Assembly: GCF_031085165.1 (NCBI RefSeq)
Contig: NZ_JAVHTY010000002.1
Span: 62,001 to 126,000 of the forward strand
Length of the DNA: 64,000 nucleotides
From: Pseudomonas sp. 102515
GTDB lineage: Bacteria > Pseudomonadota > Gammaproteobacteria > Pseudomonadales > Pseudomonadaceae
Reading direction: 5' to 3'
Shown piece by piece: positions 50,917-61,190 of this stretch (within the stretch, counting starts at the first letter, position 1; each line of letters opens with the position of its first letter). Below the pieces are notes generated by a model. That model was not told the origin of the DNA. It searched no databases and was given only the letters and a program-made list of their open reading frames with translations. The position numbers were made by a program, and so were the translations under genes.

Positions 50917-52013
50917 TACCGCGCCTGCTGCATCTCCCTGAGCCGACTCAGGGTGCGGCGGAAGGGAAATTCCAGAAAGCCGCGGGTGTACAGCTGATCC
51001 AGGGGCACGGCGGCGTCCAGGTAGAGCGGGCGGCGGCGGTCGTAGGCTTCGTCGACCAGGGCGATGAAGCGGCGCACGGCGTCATCCTGGGGCGCCAGGC
51101 GGGGCAGTTCGCGATCGCCGGCCAGGACGCGCGTCGCGCCGTCTTCGGTGCCGCGGGCGATCCGGCCCGCGCGCGGATCGCCGGACAGGCAGGGGACGTT
51201 GCCCAGCAGCAGGGCGGGGAAGCGGGTGCAGAGATCGATGTAGTCGGTGGTGGCCCAGGCGCCCTGGCAGAGCACGGCGAAATCCAGCCAGATCGCGCTG
51301 GAGGCTCGCTGCACCACGGGCAGGGGACGCTCGCCGAGGATCAGGGGCGCGGTCGTCACGGCTTCCCCCGCGGTGAGGCGGGCGAAGGTCGTGGCGAGGG
51401 CGGTGGAGTCGTCCACCCAGAAGCGCGGTTCGGCTTGGCCTTCGTGCAGGCGGTGGTCCTGGCCGCCGTCCACTTCCAGCACATCCAGTTGCGCCTGCAG
51501 CGCGGCGATGGCGGGCAGCAGGCGCTCGCGATTGAAGCCGCCAGCATAGAGCTGCTCGGGCGGCTGGTTGGCGGTGACCACCAGCACCAGTCCGTGGTCC
51601 AGCAGGGCGCGCAGCAGGCCGCCCACCAGGATGGCGTCGCCGATGTCGCTGACGAAGAGTTCGTCGAAGCACAGCACCCGCACCTCGGCAGCGAGTTCCC
51701 GGGCCAGCACCTGCAGGGGATCGCGGGTGCCGGCGAGCTGGAACTGACGCTGGTGCACCCAGCGCATGAAGTGATGGAAGTGCTGGCGGCGGGCGGGCAC
51801 CGGCAGGCTGGCGTGGAACAGATCCAGCAGCCAGGTCTTGCCACGCCCGACCGGGCCCCAGAGATAGAGACCGCGCGCCGGCCGGCCTGCCAGCAGCGCC
51901 CCGTGGCAGGCCTCCAGCCGCAGGACAGCGGCCTTCTGGGCGGCATCGGGCAGGCGGTCGCCCTGGGTCAGGGCGCGGTGGTAGGCGGCGAGGGGAGAGA
52001 GGGCATTGGGCAT
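50913..52013 (-). CDS. zapE: Cell division ATPase ZapE (AFG1 family)
   Basis: A 366-residue P-loop ATPase with Walker [11 protein letters not shown] (K59), a Walker B-like [11 protein letters not shown] and sensor segment [15 protein letters not shown]1/ZapE proteins associate with the Z-ring in E. coli and with membrane-protein quality control in mitochondria. The ATG at 52013 was chosen, since the 178 open codons upstream run antisense through the aminotransferase gene. It stands alone, convergent with the gtrB-like gene. Confidence 0.9.
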   Translation of the reverse strand: MPNALSPLAAYHRALTQGDRLPDAAQKAAVLRLEACHGALLAGRPARGLYLWGPVGRGKTWLLDLFHASLPVPARRQHFHHFMRWVHQRQFQLAGTRDPLQVLARELAAEVRVLCFDELFVSDIGDAILVGGLLRALLDHGLVLVVTANQPPEQLYAGGFNRERLLPAIAALQAQLDVLEVDGGQDHRLHEGQAEPRFWVDDSTALATTFARLTAGEAVTTAPLILGERPLPVVQRASSAIWLDFAVLCQGAWATTDYIDLCTRFPALLLGNVPCLSGDPRAGRIARGTEDGATRVLAGDRELPRLAPQDDAVRRFIALVDEAYDRRRPLYLDAAVPLDQLYTRGFLEFPFRRTLSRLREMQQARY

Positions 52014-52173
52014 GGTCGCCACTCTAGCGCTCGACCTGGCGCCAGACCATGCCCCGACGGAATGACGTGAGTCCTTTATAGCGTTTGAAGGCCGGTGGCT
52101 GCGGTTCGATAGTGCGAGACGATCCTTGCCGGACGGTTCCGGCACCTCTCTTCGTCCTGCCTGGAGCCCCGTC

Positions 52174-53394
52174 ATGGCCACCGATTCGACCCTGCACCTC
52201 GCCCACTGCCTCGCCTCCGTGGGCGTCTCCGAGATCCTCCAGATCACCGAGCGCGCCAACGCCCTGCGCCGCCAGGGCGCCGATCTGCTGGTGCTGGGTG
52301 CGGGCGAGCCGGACTTCGATACCCCAGAGCACATCAAGGAAGCGGCGATCCAGGCCATTCGCGCCGGCCAGACCAAGTACACGGTGCTCGACGGCAGCCC
52401 GGCGCTCAAGGAGGCCATCCGCCGCAAGTTCGCGCGGGAGAACGACCTGGTGTTCGCCCAGGACGAGGTGACCGCCTCGGCCGGTGCCAAGCAGGTGATC
52501 TTCAACGCCATGATGGCGACCCTGGACGCGGGTGACGAGGTGATCATCCCCGCGCCTTTCTGGGTGACCTATGCCGACATCGTCACGATCCTCGGCGGCA
52601 CGCCGGTGGTGCTGCCGTGCCGTGAGGAGGATGGCTTCCGTTTGACCGCCGCGGCCCTGGAGGCGGCCATCACCCCGCGCACCCGCTGGGTGATGCTCAA
52701 CTCGCCGTCCAACCCCTCGGGGGCGGCCTATGGCGAGGAGCACTATCGCCCGCTGCTGGAGGTGCTGCTGCGCCATCCGCAGGTCTGGCTGATGGTCGAC
52801 GACATGTACGAGCACATCCTCTACGACGGTTTTCGCTTCGTCACCCCGGCGGCGCTCGAGCCGCGGCTGCGCGAGCGGACCCTGACCATCAACGGCGTCT
52901 CCAAGGCCTATGCCATGACCGGTTGGCGCCTGGGCTACGCCGGTGGACCGAAGGCGCTGATCCAGGCCATGGCCAGTGTGCAGAGCCAGGTGACCTCCTG
53001 CCCCTGCTCGGTCAGCCAGGCCGCGACCATCGCCGCCCTGGATGGGCCGCAGGACATCGTACGCGAGCGCTGCGAGCTGTTCCGCGAGCGGCGGGATCTG
53101 GTGGTGGACGCGCTGAACGCGGTGCCGGGCCTATCGGCGCGGCGGCCCGAGGGGGCCTTCTATGTCTACGCCAGTTGCGCGGGGGTATTGGGTCGGCGGA
53201 CGCCGGGCGGGGAGATGATCGACAGTGATACGGCCTTTGCCCGCTACCTCATGGACGAGGGCGGGGTGGCGGTGGTGCCAGGCTCGGCCTTTGGCCTGGC
53301 GCCTTACTTCCGGGTTTCCTACGCCACCTCGCACGAGGTGCTGGAGGAAGCCTGCCGCCGGATCGCCGAAGCGACCCGGCGGCTGCTGGCCTGA
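52174..53394 (+). CDS. Class I pyridoxal-phosphate aminotransferase
   Basis: A 406-residue fold type I enzyme of the aspartate/aromatic aminotransferase I-gamma group. The PLP lysine is K244 (NGVSKAYAMTGWRLGY). NSPSNPSG contains the PLP-contacting asparagine, and a conserved arginine near FRVSYAT binds the alpha-carboxylate. Aspartate or a broad range of amino acids is the likely amino donor. The ATG at 52174 was chosen over one 16 codons upstream. Its stop is immediately next to the stop of the convergent gene at 53395. Confidence 0.88.
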   Translation: MATDSTLHLAHCLASVGVSEILQITERANALRRQGADLLVLGAGEPDFDTPEHIKEAAIQAIRAGQTKYTVLDGSPALKEAIRRKFARENDLVFAQDEVTASAGAKQVIFNAMMATLDAGDEVIIPAPFWVTYADIVTILGGTPVVLPCREEDGFRLTAAALEAAITPRTRWVMLNSPSNPSGAAYGEEHYRPLLEVLLRHPQVWLMVDDMYEHILYDGFRFVTPAALEPRLRERTLTINGVSKAYAMTGWRLGYAGGPKALIQAMASVQSQVTSCPCSVSQAATIAALDGPQDIVRERCELFRERRDLVVDALNAVPGLSARRPEGAFYVYASCAGVLGRRTPGGEMIDSDTAFARYLMDEGGVAVVPGSAFGLAPYFRVSYATSHEVLEEACRRIAEATRRLLA

Positions 53395-54177
53395 TCAGCC
53401 GGCCGGCGGAGCGGGGGGCGCCGGCGGTTGGGCACCCGGGGCGACCGGCTGGACGCCGGGCGGCGGGGGCGGCGGCAGACGGCCGGGACCGCGGGGTGCC
53501 GGCGGGGTGTCCAGGGTCTGCAGCGAGTTGGCGTCGGCGCCCAGGGCGCTGACCCGGAAGGCACGCCCCTGGGCATTGGCCACCAGCTCGCCGCGCACGG
53601 CCACGTTCTGACCCGGCTTGAGCAGGGCCTGCAGGCGCAGGGCTTCATGGGGCGGCAGGCGCAGGGCGGTGCCGTCCTGCAGCAGGGCGCCGTTCACGTC
53701 GCCACGGGGACCGTGCAGCAGCTGGACGATCTGGCCCTGGAGACTGTCGCCATCGCGTTCGGCGCCAGGTGCCGGGGGTGCCGGCGGACGGCGACCGCCC
53801 ACGCGATCCGGGCCTTCGTCGGTGACCGTCTTGCCGGTCTGGACGTTGGTCAGGGACACCGCCTGGACCAGCGGCAGGCTGGCGGCGCGCAGGCCAGCGA
53901 CGTTGATGCTGTCACCCGGCTTGAAGGTGGCGGCCAGTTGCTCGGACAGGTGCGGCGGGGTATTGACCTCGGTGCCGTCGGCCAGGATCAGGCCGTCGAT
54001 ATCGCCGCGGGGATTGAGCAGGAACTGCTTGAGCTGGCCCTGCTGGGTGGGAATCTGGGCGCTGGCAGCGGTGGGGGTGGCGGTGCTGCCGGCGGGTGCG
54101 GTCTGTGCCAGGACGAGGCCGCTGACGGACAGCAGGGCGAAGGTCCCGATCACGAGGGTTTGGGTCTTGGTAGGCAT
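53395..54177 (-). CDS. Secreted protein with a duplicated PRGD-type domain and proline-rich tail
   Basis: A 260-residue protein with a signal peptide (cleavage near VLA-QT, residue 24). Two copies of one beta-rich unit follow, at about 47-115 and 148-214. They share the pattern GQ(L/I)xQ(F/L)L..PRGD(I/V)(D/N)GxxLxDGT and a downstream KPGxxxxVxG, perhaps an OB-like barrel. The tail (223-260) is about half proline. No function is known to me. The upstream DNA has a sigma-54-like promoter, an IHF match and a palindrome, just downstream of an NtrC-type regulator and its kinase. Confidence 0.8.
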   Translation of the reverse strand: MPTKTQTLVIGTFALLSVSGLVLAQTAPAGSTATPTAASAQIPTQQGQLKQFLLNPRGDIDGLILADGTEVNTPPHLSEQLAATFKPGDSINVAGLRAASLPLVQAVSLTNVQTGKTVTDEGPDRVGGRRPPAPPAPGAERDGDSLQGQIVQLLHGPRGDVNGALLQDGTALRLPPHEALRLQALLKPGQNVAVRGELVANAQGRAFRVSALGADANSLQTLDTPPAPRGPGRLPPPPPPGVQPVAPGAQPPAPPAPPAG

Positions 54178-54211
54178 GGATGACTCCTGCGGTGGTTGAC
54201 GATCAGGCTAT

Positions 54212-54228
54212 AGCAGGGCCTGTGCCAA
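54212..54228 (-). promoter_or_regulatory. Putative sigma-54 promoter of the secreted duplicated-domain protein
   Basis: On the minus strand TTGGCACAGGCCCTGCT: a consensus -24 element (TTGGCAC) and a near-consensus -12 (CTGCT for TTGCT) with the required 10 bases between GG and GC. It is 34 bases before the start codon at 54177. Confidence 0.6.
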
Positions 54229-54245
54229 CTTCTATTTTATATATA

Positions 54246-54258
54246 AATCAATAGTTTG
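54246..54258. promoter_or_regulatory. IHF-binding-site match
   Basis: AATCAATAGTTTG agrees at every position with the IHF consensus WATCAANNNNTTR, in a short AT-rich island. It is centred about 50 bases upstream of the predicted sigma-54 start site, where IHF bends DNA for activators. Confidence 0.55.
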
Positions 54259-54291
54259 CGATTTATAGCGGCCATCCGGGCCAGGCATTGC

Positions 54292-54315
54292 GTCCGGCTG
54301 GCGGACAGGCCTGTC
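54292..54315. promoter_or_regulatory. Candidate activator (enhancer) site
   Basis: Perfect 12-bp palindrome GACAGGCCTGTC (54304-54315) next to a smaller dyad GTCCG/CGGAC (54292-54306). It is about 110 bases upstream of the predicted sigma-54 start, a typical distance for an NtrC-type enhancer. Confidence 0.4.
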
Positions 54316-54333
54316 GGCAAAGCGGACAGCCTG

Positions 54334-54505
54334 AGAGCCTGTTCAAAGTCTGCTGCGCGTCGGCCAAACGACGTTGAAAATGCCCTGGGTCGCCAGCCCG
54401 GTCGGAATGCTCGTTTACCACTCGTAAACTCGTTCGCGAGCCCGGTCCGCTTCCTCGGCCATTTTCGCCTTGTTTGTCTCTAGCTCGCGAGACTTTGAAT
54501 AGGCT

Positions 54506-54507
<2 letters not shown>
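54334..54507. repeat. Palindromic intergenic element, copy 2 (174 bp)
   Basis: Begins AGAGCCTGTTCAAAGTCT and ends AGACTTTGAATAGGCTCT, an inverted repeat with one mismatch. It shares the core blocks of the copies at 30141 and 60996. Its right end overlaps the stop codon (CTA on this strand) of the regulator gene. With the promoter elements above it fills the 328-base gap 54178-54505. Confidence 0.85.
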
Positions 54508-55827
<1,320 letters not shown>

Positions 55828-55843
<16 letters not shown>

Positions 55844-57273
55844 GGCAGCAGGATCTCGAAGCGAGTGGGAGCGGGTTGTTCGGCCAGGCGCGCCTCGCCG
55901 CCGTGGGCGCGGGCGGTCTCGCGGACCAGGGCCAGGCCCAGGCCGGTGCCCTCGGGGCGGCCGGTGACGAAGGGTTCGAAGAGCTGGGCGCGCAACTCCG
56001 CAGGCGGCCCCTGGCCTGCGTCTTCCACCGCCAGCACCAGCCAGTCGCCACGCCGGCTGGCGTCGAGGCGGATCTCGCTGGCGGCCGGGGCGGCCTGGAG
56101 GGCGTTGAGCAGCAGGTTGTCCAGGGCGCGGGCCAGGGCGTCGCGATCGAAATGGCCCTGCTCGACCGCCACCCTGGCGGTCAGGCGGATGCCGCGCTGG
56201 GCGGCCTGGTCTTCGTGACCGGCCAGCACCTCGCGGCAAAAGGCCGGCAGCACGATGGCAGTGGGTTGCAGGTGCAGCGGCTGGGTGAGGTCGAGCAGGC
56301 GGCGCAGCAGGCTGTCCAGCCGGGTGACCTGCAGCAGGATGGCGTCCAGCGCCTTCTGCTGACGGGCGCTATCGCCGGCCAGGGCGTTCTCGGCCTTGAG
56401 GCGCATGGCGGCCAGGGGATTGCGGATCTCGTGGGCGACCCCGGCGGCTACCCGACCGAGGGCGGCCAGTCGTTCACTGGCGTGGACCTGGGTGGTCAGC
56501 CGCTGGGCCTCATCCCGGGCCTGGGCCAGGCGCTGCCCGGCCTGGTTGAGCGCCGCCAGCACCCGATCCAGCTCGCGTTCGCCGGTGAGGGCGAGGGTGG
56601 GCAGGTCGTGGCTGGCACTGGCCCTCAGATCGCGCTCGACCCGCGCGACATGCCGCGACCACTGCCAGGTGAGCCGGCCGAGCAGCAGGGTAGCGGCGAG
56701 CATGGCCAGCAGCAAAAGACCGAGGCCCAGTTTCAGCTGGCGCTGGCCGCTGCCCTCGGCGAAGGTCAGGCGGGTCAGGGTCCAGGCGGCCAGATCGGCA
56801 ATGGGTCCGGACAGCGGGCAGGCGGCGACCAGCACCGTGGCGCCGTCCGCGCTGAAGCGGTCGCTCAGGCTGCGCGCCTCGACCAGGGTCGCGGCGGAGA
56901 GATCGGCCAAATGCTGGCGTTCGGCGGCGGTCAGGGGGAAGGGACTGGCATCGGCCAGGAGCCCCGCCTGCTCCTGCCAGAGGCCCCCGGCCATGCCGCG
57001 ATAACGCAGCAGGGCGAAACTGGCTACGCCGGCGAGACCGCGCTGCAGGGCCGGATCGGCAAGGCCAGCGGTAGGGCCGGACCAGCCATTGCTGTAGAAA
57101 AGATAGCTGCTGGCAATGGCCTGGCAGGCCTGCTCGGCTTCCACCGTGGCCTGGCCGAGCTGGGCGCTTTCCGACTGGCGCAGCAGCAGGATCATCAGCC
57201 AGCCGACCCCGACGGCCATGCCGCCGAGCATCAGCAGCAGGGCCATCAGACGACTGCGCAGCGATCCGAACAT
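55828..57273 (-). CDS. Sensor histidine kinase
   Basis: A 481-residue membrane kinase with two membrane helices (about 9-31 and 182-199). The periplasmic sensor region between them of about 150 residues has no recognised domain. A HAMP-like linker, the H-box histidine H281 (GVAHEIRNPLAAMRLKAEN), the N box (LDNLLLNALQAAP) and the G boxes (VEDAGQGPP, EGTGLGLALV) follow. The ATG at 57273 was chosen over one 13 codons upstream. It overlaps the NtrC-type regulator gene, its cognate partner. The signal is unknown. Confidence 0.9.
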
Positions 57274-57427
57274 GGGTTTCTCTTCCAGGCCTTGGCCTGG
57301 ATAGAGTGCCACACCCCGGCGGAGTTCGAGTGCCAGAGGGCATGGACTCCTCAGCCACAGACGTACAAGCCAGGACCGGGCGCGCTGGCTAGCCTGGGTC
57401 TCCTTCTCGAAGCCTGGCAGGTGCCCC

Positions 57428-58027
57428 TTGGAAATCGTCCTCTATGCCCTGAGCGTCATGTACAGCCCCGGCCCGGTCAACGCCCTGGGGCTGAACGCCG
57501 GTCTGCGCGGCCAGGCCCGCCGGGCGCTGGGTTTCTATGCCGGGGTAGGCTGCGCCATGCTGATCCTGTTTCTGGCCCTGGGCTATGCCGGGGCGGTCCT
57601 GGTCTCGGGGGCGCTGCTGCCGTGGCTGGCGCTCCTGGGCGGTGGCTATTGCCTGTACCTTGGCTATCGCATCGCCCGGGCCGCGCCGCCGACGGCGGAT
57701 GCGGAGGAAGCCGCAACGCGGCTGACCTTCGCCCGCGGCCTGCTGATCCAGGGGCTCAATCCCAAGGGCTGGCTGGCGGTGCTGCCCATCGCCACGGTGA
57801 TGTTTCCGGCGGCCCAGGTAACCGGGGGCAAGATCGCCCTCTGGTCGCTGCCCCTGGCCCTGTCGGCGGGCGGTGCCCCGGCCAGCTACGCCCTGCTCGG
57901 GGCGCTGCTCGGGCGCTACCTGGTGCAAGGACGTGGCTTGCGCGGGGTGAATCGGGTGCTGGGCTTGAGTCTGGTCGGCTGCGCCCTGCTGCTGTTCCAC
58001 GACGCCTGGCGCGGTCTGCTAGGCTGA
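57428..58027 (+). CDS. LysE/RhtB family amino acid exporter
   Basis: A 199-residue membrane protein with about six hydrophobic segments and the family motif SVMYSPGPVNALGLNAGLRGQ near the start, plus QGLNPKGWLAVLP in the middle. The family exports amino acids and derivatives; the substrate is unknown. The start is a TTG at 57428, the only start codon placed before the first helix. It lies 17 bases upstream of an AraC regulator on the same strand and probably shares its transcript. Confidence 0.82.
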   Translation: MEIVLYALSVMYSPGPVNALGLNAGLRGQARRALGFYAGVGCAMLILFLALGYAGAVLVSGALLPWLALLGGGYCLYLGYRIARAAPPTADAEEAATRLTFARGLLIQGLNPKGWLAVLPIATVMFPAAQVTGGKIALWSLPLALSAGGAPASYALLGALLGRYLVQGRGLRGVNRVLGLSLVGCALLLFHDAWRGLLG

Positions 58028-58044
58028 GCGCCGGAGGAGTCGCC

Positions 58045-58902
58045 ATGAGCACCCAGATCGAATTGCCCGGCGCCACGGATTGGGTACGCCACGCCCCGCT
58101 GGATGACCGGCTGGAGTCCATCGAGGCCTTCTTCAGCGGTCATGCCTTCGATCCCCATCGCCATGCCACCTACGCCATCGGCCGTACCCTGGCCGGCGTG
58201 CAGAGCTTTTCCTATCGCGGCGCCAGGGCCAGCAGCCTGCCGGGCGAGACCATGGTCTTCCACCCGGATGAGGTCCACGACGGTCGCGCCGGGGCCGCCT
58301 GCGGCTTTCGCTATCGGATGCTCTATGTGCCGCCGGCCCTGGTGCAGGACATCCTCGGTGGCCGACCCTTGCCCTTCCACCGTGAGGGCGTTTCCCAGGA
58401 CCCGCGCCTGGCGCGGGCCACCGATGCGGTGTTCGCCAGCCTCGACGAGCACCCCGATGCCCTGGGGCGCGACGATGCCCTCTATGGCCTGGTCGCCACC
58501 CTTGCCGAGGTCTGCCAGGCCTGGCCCAGTCGCGGTCGGGTCGATTTCGCCGCGGCGCTGCGCGCTCGCGAATACCTGGAGGACAACCTCGACCAGGCCG
58601 TCACCCTCGGCGACCTCGCCCGCTGCGCTGGCCGTGATCGCTGGAGTCTGACCCGGGACTTCCGCGCCTACTTCGGTACCAGTCCCCATCGCTACCTGAC
58701 CCTGCGCCGCCTCGACCGGGTACGCCTGCAGGTGCGCCTGGGTCTAGGGCTGGCCGAGGCGGCCGTGGCGGCCGGCTTCTACGACCAGAGTCATATGACG
58801 AAACATTTCCGCCAGGCCTTCGGGATGGCGCCGGCGCGCTGGTTTCTTGGGTTGGCCAGACCGCCTGTCGTGTCTGCCACGGATAGTGCACCCGGCCCTT
58901 AG
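58045..58902 (+). CDS. AraC-family transcriptional regulator
   Basis: A 285-residue protein with an N-terminal AraC-type cupin sensor (HRHATYAIGRTLAGVQSFSYRG and PGETMVFHPDEVHDG) and a C-terminal double helix-turn-helix (about 175-275; YLTLRRLDRVRLQVRLGLGLAEAAVAAGFYDQSHMTKHFRQ is partly quoted by its ends only). The ATG at 58045 has GGAGGAG upstream. It follows the LysE-family exporter gene, a common pairing in which the AraC protein senses the exported compound. Confidence 0.9.
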   Translation: MSTQIELPGATDWVRHAPLDDRLESIEAFFSGHAFDPHRHATYAIGRTLAGVQSFSYRGARASSLPGETMVFHPDEVHDGRAGAACGFRYRMLYVPPALVQDILGGRPLPFHREGVSQDPRLARATDAVFASLDEHPDALGRDDALYGLVATLAEVCQAWPSRGRVDFAAALRAREYLEDNLDQAVTLGDLARCAGRDRWSLTRDFRAYFGTSPHRYLTLRRLDRVRLQVRLGLGLAEAAVAAGFYDQSHMTKHFRQAFGMAPARWFLGLARPPVVSATDSAPGP

Positions 58903-59004
58903 CGCCGCCACGATCAGGCGGGTTTCGCCCTGCGGCATGCGCCGTTCAATGAGCGCCGCCAGCGAAACGATCACGGCCGAGGGCAGTCAACCTGTGCGCA
59001 CTTC

Positions 59005-60996
59005 ATGAACAGGAGCCCTTCTATGACCGGCCAGGGAGAATCCGCCGCTCGTCCCACCTTCAGTCCCCCGGTCTTCTGGACCTCCACGTTGCTGCTGCTG
59101 GTGCTGGTGCTCTATGCCAGCCTGTTCCAGGCCAACGCCCAGTGGCTGTTCGCCGCCATCCAGGGCTGGATCATCACCAACCTCAGCTGGTTCTACATCC
59201 TCGCCGTGGCCATCATCCTCGGCACCGTGGTGTTTCTCGGCATGAGTCGCTACGGCGATATCAAGCTCGGCCCGGACCACAGCGAACCGGACTACGCCAA
59301 CACCACCTGGTTCGCCATGCTGTTTTCCGCCGGCATGGGCATCGGCCTGATGTTCTTTGGCGTCGCCGAGCCGGTGATGCACTTTCTCAACCCGCCCTAT
59401 GCCGATGGCCAGACGGTGGATGCCGCACGCCAGGCCATGCGCATCACCTTCTTCCACTGGGGCCTGCACGCCTGGTCGATCTACGCCATCGTGGCCCTGA
59501 TCCTGGCCTACTTCAGCTACCGCCACGGCCTGCCGCTGACCCTGAGATCGGCGCTCTATCCGCTGATCGGCGAACGCATCCATGGCCCCATCGGGCATGC
59601 CGTGGACATCTTCGCCATCATCGGCACGGTGCTGGGCGTCGCCACCTCCCTGGGTTTCGGCGTGTCGCAGATCAATAGCGGGCTCAACGTGCTGTTCGGC
59701 GTGCCGGTGTCCACCCCGGTGCAGATCGGCCTGATCGTCATCACCACGGCGCTGGCCACCCTCTCGGTGGTCTCGGGGCTGGACAAGGGCGTGCGGCGGC
59801 TGTCGGAGCTCAACCTGGGCCTGGCGGTACTGCTGATGCTCACCGTGATCATCCTCGGCCCCACCGTGCTGATCCTGCAGACCTTCGTCGAGAACACCGG
59901 CGGCTATCTCAGCGAGATCGTCAGCCGCACCCTCAATCTCAACGCCTATCGACCCACCGACTGGATCGGCGGCTGGACGCTGTTCTACTGGGGCTGGTGG
60001 CTGGCCTGGTCGCCCTTCGTCGGGCTGTTCATCGCGCGCATCTCGCGCGGCCGGACCATCCGCGAATTCGTCTCCGGCGTGCTGCTGGTGCCGGCCGGCT
60101 TCACCCTGCTGTGGATGACGGTGTTCGGCAACACGGCGATCCACATGATCCTCACCGAGGGCATCACCGACCTGGCCGCCGCGGTGTCCCAGGACAGCTC
60201 CCTGGCGCTGTTCGCCTTCCTGGAGCACTTCCCCTTCGCCAGCGTGATCTCGCTGATCGCCATCGTCATGGTAGTGGTGTTCTTCGTCACCTCGGCCGAT
60301 TCCGGCGCCATGGTGGTGGACATGCTGGCCTCCGGCGGCCAGGACCAGACGCCGGTCTGGCAGCGCGTCTTCTGGGGCGCCAGCATGGGCCTGGTGGCCA
60401 TCGCGCTGCTCCTCGCGGACGGCCTCAAGGCGCTGCAGACCGCCACCATCGCCAGTGCCCTGCCGTTCACCCTCGCCCTGCTGTTCAGCATGCATGGCCT
60501 GCTCAAGGCCCTGAAGCTGGACGCGACCAAGCGCGGCCTGCGCCATCAGTCGCTGAGCCTGACGCCGCCCACCACCCGTACGCCGGGCGGCTGGCAGCGC
60601 CGCCTGCGCGGCCTGGCGATGTTCCCGCGGCGCAGCCATGTGGTGCGCTTCATCGGCGAGGTGGCCAAGCCGGCCTGCCTGGCGGTGGCCGAGGAATGGC
60701 GCAAGCAGGGCTATGTCTGCGGCGTGGAAGACCGCGAGGACGGCGGGGTGCGGCTGTATGTCGGTCCGGCCGAGCAACCTGAGTTCGTCTACCAGGTCAG
60801 ACCCCACGCCTATGCCATGCCCAGTTTCGTCATGGGCAGCGAGCCGGGCGAGGAGCGCAAGTACTTCCGCGCCCAGGTCTATCTACGCGAAGGCGGCCAG
60901 GACCATGACGTCATGGGCTGGTCGCGCGAAGACGTCATCGGCGACATCCTCGACCAGTACGAACGTCATATGCACTTTCTGCATCTGGTGGGCTGA
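59005..60996 (+). CDS. betT: BCCT-family choline/betaine transporter, BetT-like
   Basis: A 663-residue secondary transporter with twelve membrane helices. It has the BCCT tryptophan motif in helix 8 (WTLFYWGWWLAWSPFVG), the GMGIGLMFFGVAEP motif in helix 3-4, and a long C-terminal cytoplasmic domain (about 515-663) like BetT. That tail in BetT senses osmotic strain. Choline is the likeliest substrate, but related members carry betaine or carnitine. An alternative ATG is at 59023. The TGA stop forms the edge of repeat copy 3. Confidence 0.88.
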   Translation: MNRSPSMTGQGESAARPTFSPPVFWTSTLLLLVLVLYASLFQANAQWLFAAIQGWIITNLSWFYILAVAIILGTVVFLGMSRYGDIKLGPDHSEPDYANTTWFAMLFSAGMGIGLMFFGVAEPVMHFLNPPYADGQTVDAARQAMRITFFHWGLHAWSIYAIVALILAYFSYRHGLPLTLRSALYPLIGERIHGPIGHAVDIFAIIGTVLGVATSLGFGVSQINSGLNVLFGVPVSTPVQIGLIVITTALATLSVVSGLDKGVRRLSELNLGLAVLLMLTVIILGPTVLILQTFVENTGGYLSEIVSRTLNLNAYRPTDWIGGWTLFYWGWWLAWSPFVGLFIARISRGRTIREFVSGVLLVPAGFTLLWMTVFGNTAIHMILTEGITDLAAAVSQDSSLALFAFLEHFPFASVISLIAIVMVVVFFVTSADSGAMVVDMLASGGQDQTPVWQRVFWGASMGLVAIALLLADGLKALQTATIASALPFTLALLFSMHGLLKALKLDATKRGLRHQSLSLTPPTTRTPGGWQRRLRGLAMFPRRSHVVRFIGEVAKPACLAVAEEWRKQGYVCGVEDREDGGVRLYVGPAEQPEFVYQVRPHAYAMPSFVMGSEPGEERKYFRAQVYLREGGQDHDVMGWSREDVIGDILDQYERHMHFLHLVG

Positions 60997-61137
60997 GAAC
61001 CTGGCCACGATCTGCTGCGCGTCGGCCAAACTGCGTTGAAAATGCCTTCGGAATGCTCATTTACCACTCGTAAACTCCGCTGCTTCAGGCATTTTCGCCT
61101 TGTTTGTCTCTAGCTCGCGAGATCGTGAGCAGGTTCT
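60996..61137. repeat. Palindromic intergenic element, copy 3 (142 bp)
   Basis: Begins AGAACCTGGCCACGATCT and ends AGATCGTGAGCAGGTTCT. It shares the blocks CTGCTGCGCGTCGGCCAAAC, GCGTTGAAAATGCC, the AATGCTCATTTACCACTCGT centre and GGCATTTTCGCC with the other two copies. It starts on the last base of the betT stop codon. Confidence 0.85.
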
Positions 61138-61142
61138 GAAAC

Positions 61143-61173
61143 GAAATAGCCGGGCGCAGTGCCCGGCTATTTC
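61143..61173. terminator. Bidirectional terminator after betT and the chemoreceptor
   Basis: Perfect 13-bp arms GAAATAGCCGGGC / GCCCGGCTATTTC around GCAGT, between convergent betT and the chemoreceptor gene. Confidence 0.85.
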
Positions 61174-61190
61174 ATGTCGCGCAGGTAATG

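Noticed and set aside
54256-54483. 75-codon frame on the plus strand
   Set aside because: Its translation runs through repeat copy 2 and contains the same SAARRPN stretch as a frame over copy 1, so it is repeat sequence and not a gene.
57274-57340. TGGCAC motif upstream of the sensor kinase considered as a sigma-54 promoter
   Set aside because: No GC-containing -12 element stands at the required 10-base distance.
58744-58974. 76-codon minus-strand frame at the end of the AraC gene
   Set aside because: Mostly antisense to the AraC coding region; the part beyond it is too short to show a family or to call a gene remnant.
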